Positions 1 to 9,027 of a DNA stretch of 38,357 nucleotides are shown here, in pieces (positions within the stretch are counted from its first letter, which is position 1; each line of letters opens with the position of its first letter). Below the pieces are notes generated by a model, which made no database searches, was not told the origin of the DNA, and was given only the letters and a program-made list of their open reading frames with translations. Source of the DNA: Alphaproteobacteria bacterium RIFCSPLOWO2_01_FULL_40_26 (GTDB lineage: Bacteria; Pseudomonadota; Alphaproteobacteria; Rickettsiales; UBA1997); NCBI GenBank assembly GCA_001767955.1, contig MEMO01000010.1, forward strand, positions 1,432 to 39,788. Reading direction: 5' to 3'. A program made the position numbers and the translations under genes.

Positions 1-1787
1 CTAATCTCAAAATAAACCAGCTTATTTTCCTTCTTTGTCGAAGTAATCAGTTGCGATTTGTTAATTGCCCAAGAGTAAGTCAGAGAAGCGTTGAAATATC
101 TGCTTTCAAAAAGTGTTTTTATGCCAGTGCCGGATAATCTTCCGTCGGCGCCATTATCTGCATATTTGTGTTTGCTATAGCCGTAATCGTAAAATGGTTC
201 GAGTTTGAATTGGTTTAGATGCGTTAGATAGCCTGGATTTTCTTTGTTGATCAGAGGAAGAATCACAGAACCGATGTTAAAATTGACTTTATTTCTGAAG
301 TAATAGCCGGAATCGCCATTGATGTAATTTTCTCTAAAACCCCGAACCGAATAATATCCGCCAACTGAAAATTGTTCGGAGCCAAAAAGAGTGTCTTTGG
401 AATATTGGCTGTCCATCTCGCTGATAAAAACCAGCGGAGCGTCAATTTTTGGCAGAGTGAATTTTTTGGAAAAATTGGCATAGAGTTTAAAAACTTCAAA
501 TTGTGCTTTGGCAGTTTCTCTGGAAATATTTTTTTGATCCTGTTTGGCATCAAGCAGTTTTGTGCCTTTGGAATAGGATGGTTTAAGGTAGATGCTGGTT
601 GTATCGTTCAAATAAGATGAAGCTGAAAAACCGATATTGGCAATTGTGAGTTTTCGTCCGGAATTAATTTGTTTTTCATCGCCTTGATAACTTGCGGAGC
701 TTTTGGCGGTGAGTGAGGCGTTGGTGGTTAATCTTAAATTTGCTTTATTTAACAAAACTCTTTCCGCGCCAAATTTGCTTTGTTGTGAAAAGCCAGTGTA
801 TTTGATCAGTGAATTATTAGCAATAATGCCGCGAAATTCTGAATGGGCGTAATCGTAAGAAAAAGTGTTATACTTAAACGGAATGGAAATGCCGGAAGAA
901 AATGATCTGATGTCTTTTTTCTGGCTGTCATCATCAAGGTTGGTTGTGTAGCTCAAATTGATGTTGTCGTTAAGAAAGAGCGCATTGTCCAGACTTCCGG
1001 AAAAATTTGTTCTTCTAGCGCCGGTAAAATCATTGCCGAGATTGTCATAAGCAATTGTAGCGCGGGCGGGGAATTTTTTGTTGTTAGCAATTACAATTTC
1101 ACTTAAACCATCTGCGCTACCAGGTTTGATTTGCATGTTTGCCGCGTTTGATTGCAGACGATTAATCTGATACATTCCCTGGCTGATATCATTGGCATTT
1201 AAAACTTTGCCCTCTGCATTGCCGAAGGCAGTAAATTTTTGCATCTGGTTGGTTATTCGATCCTCGTCAAAAGAAATTTTTTCAATTTTTCCTTCAATAA
1301 TTTGCAGCGCCAAAATACCGCTTTGGACATTTTGTTTTGGCACCAGAATCTGAACGGTGATATAGCCTCTAGCCTGATAATGATTGGTTACAGCAGCAAC
1401 CAATTCCTGTAAAATTTTTCCTTCAAAACATCTGCCAAGAAATGGTTCGGAGATTTTTCTCTTCTGCCTTTCTGAAAGCAAATTGGCATCGATAAAATTG
1501 ATTTCTTTAACTGGAAAACATTGAGCCGGTTTGCCGGAAATTTTTAGATCTTCTTCTTGAGCTTCTCGTTCTTCTTTCTTCTTACGCTCGCGTTCTTTTT
1601 TTATAGTTTCAAATTCCGAATCACGCTTTTTTCCCTCAAGAATGTTTTGTTGGTTGCGAATCAGCCAATCCTGTTCGCGTACAGGATCGGTTTGGGCAAG
1701 TGAAGAAAGCGGTAGCAAGATCAGCAATACACAGAAAAGAAAAATGCAATTTCGGCCATGTCGCCAATCAACTTTTTGAAAAATCAT
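1..1787 (-). CDS. Two-partner secretion outer membrane transporter (ShlB/FhaC/HecB-type TpsB), 3' end outside window
   Basis: The reading frame is open from an ATG at 1787 to the window edge (595 codons), so the C-terminus is cut off. The N-terminus has a signal peptide (hydrophobic run CIFLFCVLLILLPLSSLA, then Q), followed by a charged Lys/Glu-rich stretch. Next comes a POTRA-type region with the pattern CFPVKEINF, then GRCFEG and YQARGYITVQILVPKQ, ending in LQIIEGKIEKI. These are hallmarks of TpsB proteins. The rest alternates in the manner of a 16-strand beta-barrel, and the last residues seen (LVYFEI) look like the terminal strand, so only a few residues are probably missing. The family exports large TpsA exoproteins (adhesins, haemolysins) from periplasm to surface. 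No TpsA partner is visible; it may lie beyond the left edge. The family call is firm, the substrate unknown. Confidence 0.85.
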   Translation of the reverse strand, partial: MIFQKVDWRHGRNCIFLFCVLLILLPLSSLAQTDPVREQDWLIRNQQNILEGKKRDSEFETIKKERERKKKEEREAQEEDLKISGKPAQCFPVKEINFIDANLLSERQKRKISEPFLGRCFEGKILQELVAAVTNHYQARGYITVQILVPKQNVQSGILALQIIEGKIEKISFDEDRITNQMQKFTAFGNAEGKVLNANDISQGMYQINRLQSNAANMQIKPGSADGLSEIVIANNKKFPARATIAYDNLGNDFTGARRTNFSGSLDNALFLNDNINLSYTTNLDDDSQKKDIRSFSSGISIPFKYNTFSYDYAHSEFRGIIANNSLIKYTGFSQQSKFGAERVLLNKANLRLTTNASLTAKSSASYQGDEKQINSGRKLTIANIGFSASSYLNDTTSIYLKPSYSKGTKLLDAKQDQKNISRETAKAQFEVFKLYANFSKKFTLPKIDAPLVFISEMDSQYSKDTLFGSEQFSVGGYYSVRGFRENYINGDSGYYFRNKVNFNIGSVILPLINKENPGYLTHLNQFKLEPFYDYGYSKHKYADNGADGRLSGTGIKTLFESRYFNASLTYSWAINKSQLITSTKKENKLVYFEI

Positions 1788-1851
1788 AAACAGTTTCTAA
1801 TGGCTCATCGAGTTTAAAAATGGTAAGAAATGGAGATTTGCAACAGTTTCA

Positions 1852-3042
1852 TCATGACTGCAATATTTCCAAATAATTCTCAAAAACATAAATTTTATTA
1901 CGTTTATTTTTAGTGATTTCTTTCAAGATTTTTTGCTTCACGAGTTTTCTGATAATTTTTTCTGCTGTGTTGTAAGTTTTATTAACTTGCCCTTGAAGCG
2001 CTCCAACACTGATTACCGGAATTTTAAAAAGAATTATTAAAACTTCTTTCTGCTGCTCTTGCGCTGACGAAGATTCTTTGCTCAAAGAAATTTTCTTTAG
2101 AATTTTTTGTTCAAGATTCTCAATTTTTTTTGCTCTTTTGTGAGCATCGTAAGCACTCTCAATAATTGATTTTAAAAAGAACTTTACCCATGATTCAAAA
2201 TCACCTTCGACCCTTACCTTATCTAATTTGAGATAATATTCGAAGTGATTTTTCTTGAAGAAAAAAGACGGGTAAATAATTGGAGAAATTAATAACTTAT
2301 CCGCGATCAACATCAGCACAATTAACAAGCGTCCTATTCTGCCATTTCCATCTAAAAAAGGATGAATGGTTTCAAACTGAACATGAGTTAAAGCTGTTCT
2401 GATCAAGGCCGGAAGCGACTCATTGGAATTAATAAATTTTTCTAAATCAGAAATTAAATTTGGAACTTTTGTTGCGATTGGCGGAATTAAATTTCCAACT
2501 CTCACTGATTGTTTACGATATTGTCCGGGAGAGGCGTGACTATTTTCAGCACTCATTAAAATTTTATGCGTTGCTAAAATTACTCGCGAAACGATCGGCA
2601 TTTTATCATCAACAACCATTGAAATTGCTGCATCGAGAGCTTTTGAATAATTTAAAACCAGTTGAGTTTCTTTGCTGGGTTTTTGTCCATCAAGTCCACC
2701 ACTTAAAACATCGATCATCGTGGTATTTATTCCTTCAATCTCGGAAGAAAGTAGCGCTTCTTTGATTACGTAAGCCTTCACAAATCTTTCAACATCCGGG
2801 AGTCTTTTGGCCATTTCATTAAGCTGTCCAAGTGCGCGCATGGCTTCGCCATAAAGGACGATCATCTCTTCATCAAATTGCAAATTGGGATTTTTGGGTG
2901 GAAGTGAGTCGGGAATGAAGTGAGAATTTGTTCCGAGTTTTTCGTAAGAGCCGATAATTCTGATTGCTGATTTTGAAGTTTTAGAAACAGCTTTTACCGT
3001 GGGGGATTTTACTGTAGATTTTTTTGAAGATTTACTTGCCAT
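1852..3042 (-). CDS. Fic-family protein (probable AMP transferase) with N-terminal inhibitory helix and C-terminal winged helix
   Basis: Fic enzymes transfer AMP or related groups from nucleotides to protein hydroxyls. The catalytic motif HPFLDGNGRIGR is complete (His at about residue 227, counting from the chosen start). An N-terminal segment SSEIEG (about residues 99-104) fits the inhibitory-helix motif [S/T]xxxE[G/N] of class II Fic proteins, so the enzyme is probably self-inhibited. The C-terminal about 70 residues look like a winged helix (VGALQGQVNKTYNTAEKII). The frame is open to an ATG at 3090, but those 16 extra codons lie in a palindromic repeat starting at about 3053. I therefore prefer the ATG at 3042 (MASKSSKK), giving 396 aa, although no good ribosome binding site is visible. 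No antitoxin-like partner gene lies beside it. Chromosomal Fic proteins of this layout are widespread; the target cannot be inferred. Confidence 0.88.
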   Translation of the reverse strand: MASKSSKKSTVKSPTVKAVSKTSKSAIRIIGSYEKLGTNSHFIPDSLPPKNPNLQFDEEMIVLYGEAMRALGQLNEMAKRLPDVERFVKAYVIKEALLSSEIEGINTTMIDVLSGGLDGQKPSKETQLVLNYSKALDAAISMVVDDKMPIVSRVILATHKILMSAENSHASPGQYRKQSVRVGNLIPPIATKVPNLISDLEKFINSNESLPALIRTALTHVQFETIHPFLDGNGRIGRLLIVLMLIADKLLISPIIYPSFFFKKNHFEYYLKLDKVRVEGDFESWVKFFLKSIIESAYDAHKRAKKIENLEQKILKKISLSKESSSAQEQQKEVLIILFKIPVISVGALQGQVNKTYNTAEKIIRKLVKQKILKEITKNKRNKIYVFENYLEILQS

Positions 3043-3052
3043 TGGGAAGATA

Positions 3053-3301
3053 TTTAAAACCCCAATAACGTTTAAGAAACCCAGATTCAAACTTACAGAC
3101 TCTAAGCTAAATCACAAATCTCACCACACTGTCACCCCGCACTTGTTGCGGGGTCCATTTGGTCTCAACCAATAAAATCAAGTCTTTGACGAGATGGACC
3201 CCGCAACAAGTGCGGGGTGACAGTGTGGTGGAGTTTATTGGTTTTACTCAGAGTTTGTAGACTTAAGCCATAATTCCTTAAGCGTTATTGGGGTTATTTA
3301 A
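3053..3301. repeat. About 249-bp imperfect palindromic element
   Basis: The outer ends are inverted copies of AAAACCCCAATAACG (3056-3070) and CGTTATTGGGGTTATTT (from 3283). The inner arms at 3121-3158 and 3194-3231 match at 37 of 38 bases and are GC-rich. Between these, the flanks (around 3090-3115 and 3245-3265) are also partly complementary. It looks like a MITE or a large palindromic unit. The outer end sequence recurs alone at 14536-14557. It contains no credible gene. Confidence 0.85.
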
Positions 3302-3450
3302 ATGAAATAAAGAAATGGCTTTTTGCTATTTGTTTCAGTTTCATCTATGATTTTGAAATAAGAAAGAGAATTGGATAGGTTTATTTCAAAAAAACCTATA
3401 CCAAATTCAACCCAGAAATTGATTGTTCTTAAAATTTTGTGTCCAAATTT
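3302..3450. other. Non-coding gap, nothing recognised
   Basis: AT-rich sequence between two repeat elements. A 60-codon frame on the minus strand across 3298-3480 runs into the repeats, has no recognisable protein features, and is not supported. Confidence 0.5.
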
Positions 3451-3564
3451 TGTGTCCAAGAAAATTAGATCCTGAAACAAGTTCAGGATGACAATCCGGG
3501 AAAGATGGTTTCAAAACATGTCATCCTGAACTTGTTTCAGGATCTATTTTCAGAGACACAACAT
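3451..3564. repeat. Dispersed palindromic element, copy A
   Basis: Perfect 27-base arms at 3467-3493 and 3519-3545 (AGATCCTGAAACAAGTTCAG and its complement) flank a 25-base loop. The entire unit, including the outer TGTGTCC and GACACAACA ends, recurs at 20036-20148 with few differences. A diverged relative lies at 14821-14886. It resembles the palindromic intergenic elements of Rickettsia. Confidence 0.88.
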
Positions 3565-3603
3565 TTTTGATAACAATCCAGAAATTAACTTACGCTTCGC
3601 CAA

Positions 3604-4240
3604 ATGAGTAAAAAAAAGGATCGTGGAAAGACAGAAAAACCTTCCGCCGATGCGTCAGATTATGATGCCGTAGCAGAAAAGCTCGTTGCCCTAAGAATAG
3701 CAGATGAATCTGACCGTTACGAATTGACCAGAACTGATTCCGGAATGACCGCATATACGGATTATGCATCCAATTCCAGACCATGTTACAGAAATTTTAA
3801 CTGACCAATTTCCTGGCGTTGAAATAAAAACTTCAACCAGTGTCATTCAAACCAGCTCAGTTGCAGAAGATGGAACTGTGGTGATTGATAATGCCCATTG
3901 TGGCCCATTGGTTTGTTGTTTTATGTCGGAAATGACCAAGGGAAATGTCAAATTAAATCCTGCCAATAACAAAATTCAGGTAAAAATTTCTGATGCTGAA
4001 TGGCTTGATATTGAAGCTTTAAGCAAAGAAAAATCGGACGAGCTCGGAATGGAAATCAGGAATTTTCACCGCCAAATTTTATCTGGAGAAGAAATTCTTT
4101 CAGGCGAAGAGCAGGAATTTTTGTTAAAAGATTTTGTAGTGCAGTTGAGAGATGATGGCACAGAAGAATACAGGCCGACAGCAAGAGTTTTGGTGACCGA
4201 ATTTGATCGTGTTGACGGAAAAGGCTCCAGAAGTCGTTGA
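3604..4240 (+). pseudogene. Unrecognised small protein gene, apparently broken by two frameshifts
   Basis: Two overlapping frames give 66 aa (3604-3804, starting MSKKKDRGKTEK) and 158 aa (3764-4240, MHPIPDHVTEILTDQF). Both have natural-looking composition, and the overlap suggests one protein shifted by +1 near 3755-3770. After the stop at 4238-4240, a third frame continues with protein-like sequence (EKAPEVVEPFYKLNRFVDQF) to a stop at 4344-4346, inside the convergent 3' end of fusA. Two successive shifts in the same direction suggest a decaying gene or sequencing errors. Alternatively these are two genuine overlapping genes. I recognise no family; the middle part (CGPLVCCFM, then an acidic helical stretch) gives no functional clue. 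Confidence 0.5.
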
Positions 4241-4291
4241 ACCTTTTTATAAACTCAACCGATTCGTTGACCAATTTGAAGAAAAACAGAA

Positions 4292-6370
4292 TTACGCCTT
4301 TTTAGCTTTAATTTCTTCAGCCACATTTGCCGGAACTGGCTCGTAGCAATCGAATTCCATCGAATAGCTGGCGCGGCCTTGAGATAGAGAGCGTAAGCTG
4401 TTTACATAACCAAACATTGCGGCGAGCGGAACTTTGGCGGTGATTACTTGCGCAACATCGCGCGCTTCGACATTCTGGATTTGTCCGCGACGTGAATTGA
4501 TGTCGCCGATGACATCGCCCATGTAATCTTCAGGAGTAACAACTTCCACTTTCATGATTGGTTCAAGAATGATTGCGCCGGCTTTTCCCATCGCTTCACG
4601 AAAGGCTGAACGAGCGGCGATTTCGAAGGCGAGAACTGATGAATCGACATCGTGATAGGCGCCGTCAATCAAGCGGGTTTTTAAGCGCACTACCGGATAG
4701 CCAGCCAGAAAACCGGTTTCTTTTGCTGATTCCAAACCTTTTTCAACGCCGGGGATATATTCCTTCGGAACGCGTCCGCCAACGATTTCGCTTTCGAAAA
4801 TAAAATTTTCTGTGGTGTCAGCCGGAAGTGGTTCGAAGATAATTTTAACTTTGGCAAATTGACCAGCGCCGCCTGATTGTTTTTTGTGGGTGTAATCAAT
4901 CTCAACTGATTTGGTGATGGTTTCGCGATAGGCCACTTTTGGCTGGCCGATATTGGCATCAACTTTGAATTCGCGTTTCATGCGATCGATGATGATTTCA
5001 AGATGAAGCTCGCCCATTCCCTTCAAAATGGTTTGGCCGGATTCCTGATCGGATTCGATGCGCAAAGATGGATCTTCCGAAGCGAGACGGGACAAGGCAA
5101 TTCCCATTTTTTCCTGATCGGCAGTTGATTTTGGTTCAACTGAAACTTCAATTACCGGATCAGGGAAAATCATGCGTTCAAGCACGATTTCATTGTCGGG
5201 ATCAACCAGAGTGTCGCCGGTGGTTGTGTCTTTCAAACCGGCAAGAGCAACGATATCGCCGGCATAGGCTTCCTTGATGTCTTCACGGTTATTTGCGTGC
5301 ATGAGCAAAATACGGCCGATACGCTCTTTGCGTCCCTTGGTGGTGTTGATGACGCCAGTGCCGCCGGTTAAAATTCCGGAGTAAATTCTGACGAAAGTGA
5401 GTGAGCCGACGAAAGGATCGGTCATGATTTTGAAAGCGAGGCCGGCAAATTTTTTGTCGGCGCAGGTGATGTTGATTGGTTGATCATCTTTCAAATTAAT
5501 TGCCGGAATTTGTTTGATATCAATCGGGCCTGGCAAGAAGTCTACAACCGCGTCAAGCAAGGTTTGCACGCCTTTATTTTTGAAAGCGGTGCCGTTTAAA
5601 ACCGGCACAAAAGCGCCGGAAATTGTTGCTTGGCGAATGCATTTTTTAAGATCCTCTTCGGAAATTTCTTCGCCACCGAGATATTTTTCCATCAAACCAT
5701 CATCTTGTTCCACCGCTGCTTCGACGAGCTGTTCGCGATATTGTTTTGCTTTGTCTAAAAGATCGGCAGGAATTTCTTCGAGAGCATAATCTGCGCCCAT
5801 TGTTTCATCTTTCCAAACTACGGCTTTCATTTTGATCAAATCGATCAGGCCGCCATAATTTTCAGCTTCGTGAATCGGCAATTGAACCGGCATCGGACGA
5901 GCGCCGAGACGGGTTTTCATCATATCAACACAACGATAAAAATTGGCACCAATGCGATCCATTTTGTTAACGAAGCACATTCTCGGAACGCGATATTTAT
6001 TGGCCTGGCGCCATACGGTTTCTGATTGCGGTTCAACACCGGCAACTGCGTCAAATACACAAATAGCGCCGTCAAGCACGCGGAGTGAACGCTCAACTTC
6101 AATGGTGAAATCGACGTGGCCGGGAGTGTCGATGATGTTAATGCGGTGGTTTTTCCAGAAGCAGGTTGTGGCAGCGGAAGTGATGGTGATGCCGCGTTCT
6201 TGCTCTTGCTCCATCCAGTCCATTGTGGCAGCGCCATCATGCACCTCGCCGATTTTGTGCGATTTTCCGGTGTAAAAAAGAATGCGTTCAGTAGTGGTGG
6301 TTTTACCGGCGTCGATATGCGCCATGATTCCAATATTGCGATATTTTTCGATTTCGATTTGACGAGGCAT
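4292..6370 (-). CDS. fusA: Translation elongation factor G
   Basis: EF-G is the GTPase that moves tRNAs and mRNA through the ribosome after peptide bond formation and also helps recycle ribosomes with RRF. The 692-residue length is standard. The GTPase motifs are intact: P-loop AHIDAGKT at residues 17-24, DTPGHVD at 81-87 and NKMD at 135-138. The switch I region [12 protein letters not shown] follows the P-loop. Domains II-V are complete, ending in EEIKAKKA. It is the last gene of the rpsL-rpsG-fusA order. A glycosyltransferase-like gene and a 91-bp gap separate it from rpsG, so it may have its own promoter. tuf does not follow; the convergent broken gene at 3604-4240 does, and it overlaps fusA if its third frame is counted. 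Confidence 0.98.
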   Translation of the reverse strand: MPRQIEIEKYRNIGIMAHIDAGKTTTTERILFYTGKSHKIGEVHDGAATMDWMEQEQERGITITSAATTCFWKNHRINIIDTPGHVDFTIEVERSLRVLDGAICVFDAVAGVEPQSETVWRQANKYRVPRMCFVNKMDRIGANFYRCVDMMKTRLGARPMPVQLPIHEAENYGGLIDLIKMKAVVWKDETMGADYALEEIPADLLDKAKQYREQLVEAAVEQDDGLMEKYLGGEEISEEDLKKCIRQATISGAFVPVLNGTAFKNKGVQTLLDAVVDFLPGPIDIKQIPAINLKDDQPINITCADKKFAGLAFKIMTDPFVGSLTFVRIYSGILTGGTGVINTTKGRKERIGRILLMHANNREDIKEAYAGDIVALAGLKDTTTGDTLVDPDNEIVLERMIFPDPVIEVSVEPKSTADQEKMGIALSRLASEDPSLRIESDQESGQTILKGMGELHLEIIIDRMKREFKVDANIGQPKVAYRETITKSVEIDYTHKKQSGGAGQFAKVKIIFEPLPADTTENFIFESEIVGGRVPKEYIPGVEKGLESAKETGFLAGYPVVRLKTRLIDGAYHDVDSSVLAFEIAARSAFREAMGKAGAIILEPIMKVEVVTPEDYMGDVIGDINSRRGQIQNVEARDVAQVITAKVPLAAMFGYVNSLRSLSQGRASYSMEFDCYEPVPANVAEEIKAKKA

Positions 6371-6461
6371 AAATTTTTTAAATTAAAAACCATCCTACCA
6401 TCTCCCCTCAATTCGGGTGGATTTGGTATATTTTTGCTTACAAAAAGGCGGCGCAAGGTAG

Positions 6462-8144
6462 TCAGACGTCTCTAATTGACAAGTATTTTTTCAAATTGCG
6501 TAAGAGAGAAATCAGGGGTTTATGGATAACAAAAATTCTTCTTTTGCCATCAAGCAATGTAAAATCTCCGAATTGCGAAATGGTGTGCAAACCATTGTTG
6601 TAAGGACTTTGCGGCCTTATTTCTGTGACAAATTTTTCGGCAAAATTTTCGCAATCAAGCAAGGTGATTTCATTGATAATTACTGCACCACCATAAGTTC
6701 TTCCGCAATCCTGTGCCGGACGATAAATTTTTCCTTTGTGAGTAAAAATTGTGCCGGCGCAGCGTGAGCCGGATTTATTGATTCTCACCGGATTTTTTGG
6801 ATGATCCTTAAATTCAGAAAATAGCGAATCGGCAAAAGCAATATTGAGCTCAACATCAGGATTTTCGCGGCTTGAATAGAAGAGCCAAAATTTTTCATTG
6901 TGATAAAAAATTGTTGGATCAATTGCCGCTTTATTTGCAAAAATTTCGCGCAATTTTTTTGCTCTCAGAGTTTTTTGATCAATTTCGTAAAGCGATAAAT
7001 TATTCGATTTGTAAGACTCGCAAACCATGAAAATCCTGCCTTCATGTTTGATGATGAAGGGATAGGAAAGATGTTTTTCATGATGCAGAATTTCTTTTTC
7101 GGCGATGATCTTAAAGTTATCATCGAAAGTCAGGCAGTGAATTTTACCCTTGCGCATCCAATAATCATAATGCTCGAACACAATATTGCGTTCATCCAGA
7201 GCAAAAGGATCGGCGCGAAAAGTCATGAATTTTGGATGTGGTAACCATTCAATTTTTGGCGCGGGAGAAGACAAAAATTCCGCGATATTTTTTCTGACAA
7301 TGCCGATATTCCAGATCTCAACATAAAAAAGTTTGTTCCAGATTTTTTGTAAATTTTTTTTGAACAAACCCTGTTTGGTACCACGCAAATAGGAGTGGAA
7401 AGAGCAATAATGATATTTGAAGCGAAAGCGATATTTCCAGATGTGTGGATCGGAAGTGTTTTTGTAGCGCAGTTTTCTGATGCGAATTTTGTCGCGATGA
7501 AAAATCAGAATGAAGTTGAAATAAATCTGATATTCGGAAACCGAGTGGCCATGATCGGCGCGTTTGAGGAAGATTTTGTAAAATGGCTCGCCGCTACCAT
7601 CATGTTCCTCAATTTTACGAAACAGATCGTGCAAAATTTCGCGATTAAAAATCATGTGATGGCTGACGCCAGAAACTGCCTGAAATTCTTTAGGCAAATT
7701 TTCAACCGCAATTGCAGGCAATAAAGTTCTGATGTGAGAAGAGACTTTCTGGTCGAAGTTTTTTCGCTTTATGTCTTTGTCTTTGCTGATGTTGTAGAGT
7801 GCGCGATCTTCATCATCGAACATTTTCACCTTGCGGAAGAAAATTGTGTCGCTGTCGAGAATCAGCACATTTTTGGTAATGTCTGGAATTACGAAGGGAG
7901 CGTAAAATTTTAAAAGTTGCTGAAAATACCAGCCGGAAGAATCGCCAACACAGCTTGCAACAAAATCAAATGAAAATGGAAAAAGTGATTCGTCAAACCA
8001 TTCGGCGTTGTCGGAATAACGCTCTTTTGAAACTATGATTACTCTTCGAACTCCGGAGATTTTTTTCTTTGCTGCTGCGATGCAATATTCGAGAGTTGTC
8101 AGATCCTTGCTATGAGCAGGAATGACGACATCAAATTCTACCAT
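6462..8144 (-). CDS. Two-domain glycosyltransferase-like protein: DUF6492-type N-terminus plus GINT1-like beta-propeller C-terminus
   Basis: Residues 1 to about 240 look like a DUF6492 glycosyltransferase-type domain: VVIPAHSKD near the start, a DXD-like LILDSDTIFF with Asp97 and Asp99, GWYFQQLLKFYA, and SEYQIYFNFIL. From about residue 297 the pattern changes to repeated blades (FRADPFAL, YPFIIKHEGRIFMVCES, DPTIFYHNEKFWLFYS, YRPAQDCGRTYGG). These match the propeller found in glucosamine inositolphosphorylceramide transferase-like proteins and GH43/68-like folds. The likely job is building a surface glycan, but donor and acceptor are unknown. Its ATG at 8144 lies inside the last codons of rpsG (7-base overlap), implying translational coupling, an odd place for such a gene. 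No signal peptide or membrane segment is seen. Confidence 0.75.
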   Translation of the reverse strand: MVEFDVVIPAHSKDLTTLEYCIAAAKKKISGVRRVIIVSKERYSDNAEWFDESLFPFSFDFVASCVGDSSGWYFQQLLKFYAPFVIPDITKNVLILDSDTIFFRKVKMFDDEDRALYNISKDKDIKRKNFDQKVSSHIRTLLPAIAVENLPKEFQAVSGVSHHMIFNREILHDLFRKIEEHDGSGEPFYKIFLKRADHGHSVSEYQIYFNFILIFHRDKIRIRKLRYKNTSDPHIWKYRFRFKYHYCSFHSYLRGTKQGLFKKNLQKIWNKLFYVEIWNIGIVRKNIAEFLSSPAPKIEWLPHPKFMTFRADPFALDERNIVFEHYDYWMRKGKIHCLTFDDNFKIIAEKEILHHEKHLSYPFIIKHEGRIFMVCESYKSNNLSLYEIDQKTLRAKKLREIFANKAAIDPTIFYHNEKFWLFYSSRENPDVELNIAFADSLFSEFKDHPKNPVRINKSGSRCAGTIFTHKGKIYRPAQDCGRTYGGAVIINEITLLDCENFAEKFVTEIRPQSPYNNGLHTISQFGDFTLLDGKRRIFVIHKPLISLLRNLKKYLSIRDV

Positions 8145-8605
8145 CTGTAATGAGCAAAAGCCTTGTTGGCTTCAGCCATTTTGAACACTTCTTCTTTTTT
8201 CTTGGCAGCCCAGCCTTTGTTTTCAAGCGATTCAAGAACTACCACCATCACTTTGTTTGCCAGCTCTTTGCCTTTGATATTTTCAATTGAAGATTTGAAC
8301 CATTTTAGGGCAAGGGCCGAACCGCGACGGGCAGAAACTTCAACCGGAATTTGGTAGGTGGCGCCGCCAATTCGGCGTGATCTCACTTCAATCCTGGGAG
8401 TGATATTTTCCAAAGCTTCTTTGAAAATGGCCACCGGATGTTTTTTCAGCTTTTTTTCCAGCTGGTTAAAAGCGGAATAAATTGCCTTTTCAACCACGGA
8501 TTTTTTGCCGTCATTCATCAAACGATTTACCAAACGTGAAACGATGATTTCACCATATTTGGCATCGGGAAAAATTTTTCTGATTCTTGCTGCTCTTCTA
8601 CGCAT
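8138..8605 (-). CDS. rpsG: 30S ribosomal protein S7
   Basis: S7 binds the 3' major domain of 16S rRNA and nucleates assembly of the 30S head. The 155-residue protein is of normal length and has the typical LVNRLMNDGKKSVVEKAIY segment, the beta-hairpin region with PRIEVRSRRIGGATYQIPVE, and the C-terminal EANKAFAHYRW. It lies 8 bp downstream of rpsL, the classic str operon order. Its 3' end overlaps the start of the glycosyltransferase-like gene by 7 bases. Confidence 0.98.
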   Translation of the reverse strand: MRRRAARIRKIFPDAKYGEIIVSRLVNRLMNDGKKSVVEKAIYSAFNQLEKKLKKHPVAIFKEALENITPRIEVRSRRIGGATYQIPVEVSARRGSALALKWFKSSIENIKGKELANKVMVVVLESLENKGWAAKKKEEVFKMAEANKAFAHYRW

Positions 8606-8613
8606 ATTAAAAA

Positions 8614-8985
8614 TTATTTAGGTTTTTGGGCGCCGTAACGCGATCTGGCTTGTTTACGGTTTTTTACGCCTTGAGTGTCGAGTGAGCCGCGAACGATGTG
8701 ATAGCGCACACCAGGCAAGTCTTTCACACGACCACCGCGTATGGAAACCACTGAGTGTTCCTGCAAATTATGGCCTTCGCCTGGAATGTAAGCGATTACT
8801 TCAAATCCATTAGTCAATTTTACGCGTGCAACTTTACGCAAAGCCGAGTTAGGTTTTTTCGGAGTTGTTGTGTAAACACGTGTGCAAACACCTCTTTTTT
8901 GCGGACAACCCTTCATCGCCGGCACTTTGTTTTTAGCGACCTGCTTGACTCTTGGTCTTTTGATTAACTGATTAATTGTAGGCAT
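8614..8985 (-). CDS. rpsL: 30S ribosomal protein S12
   Basis: S12 sits at the decoding centre of the small subunit and affects accuracy. The 123-residue protein starts [12 protein letters not shown] and has the conserved [18 protein letters not shown] and [17 protein letters not shown] segments. The lysines whose substitution usually gives streptomycin resistance (in TPKKPNS and RVKDLPG) are wild type. It is the first gene of the str operon. Only 42 bp separate it from the stop of the TolC-family gene on the same strand, and I could not pick out a convincing promoter there. Confidence 0.98.
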   Translation of the reverse strand: MPTINQLIKRPRVKQVAKNKVPAMKGCPQKRGVCTRVYTTTPKKPNSALRKVARVKLTNGFEVIAYIPGEGHNLQEHSVVSIRGGRVKDLPGVRYHIVRGSLDTQGVKNRKQARSRYGAQKPK

Positions 8986-9027
8986 AAATTCAAAAAAAGG
9001 GCGCGCTTTTTATGAAGCGAGAACTTA

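Noticed and set aside
263-620. Small frames on both strands
   Set aside because: They are shadows of the TpsB gene, which covers the region in another frame.
3298-3480. 60-codon frame on the minus strand
   Set aside because: It spans repeat ends and has no conserved features.
5920-6475. 178-codon and 119-codon frames overlapping fusA
   Set aside because: They are out-of-frame readings of a well-supported EF-G gene.
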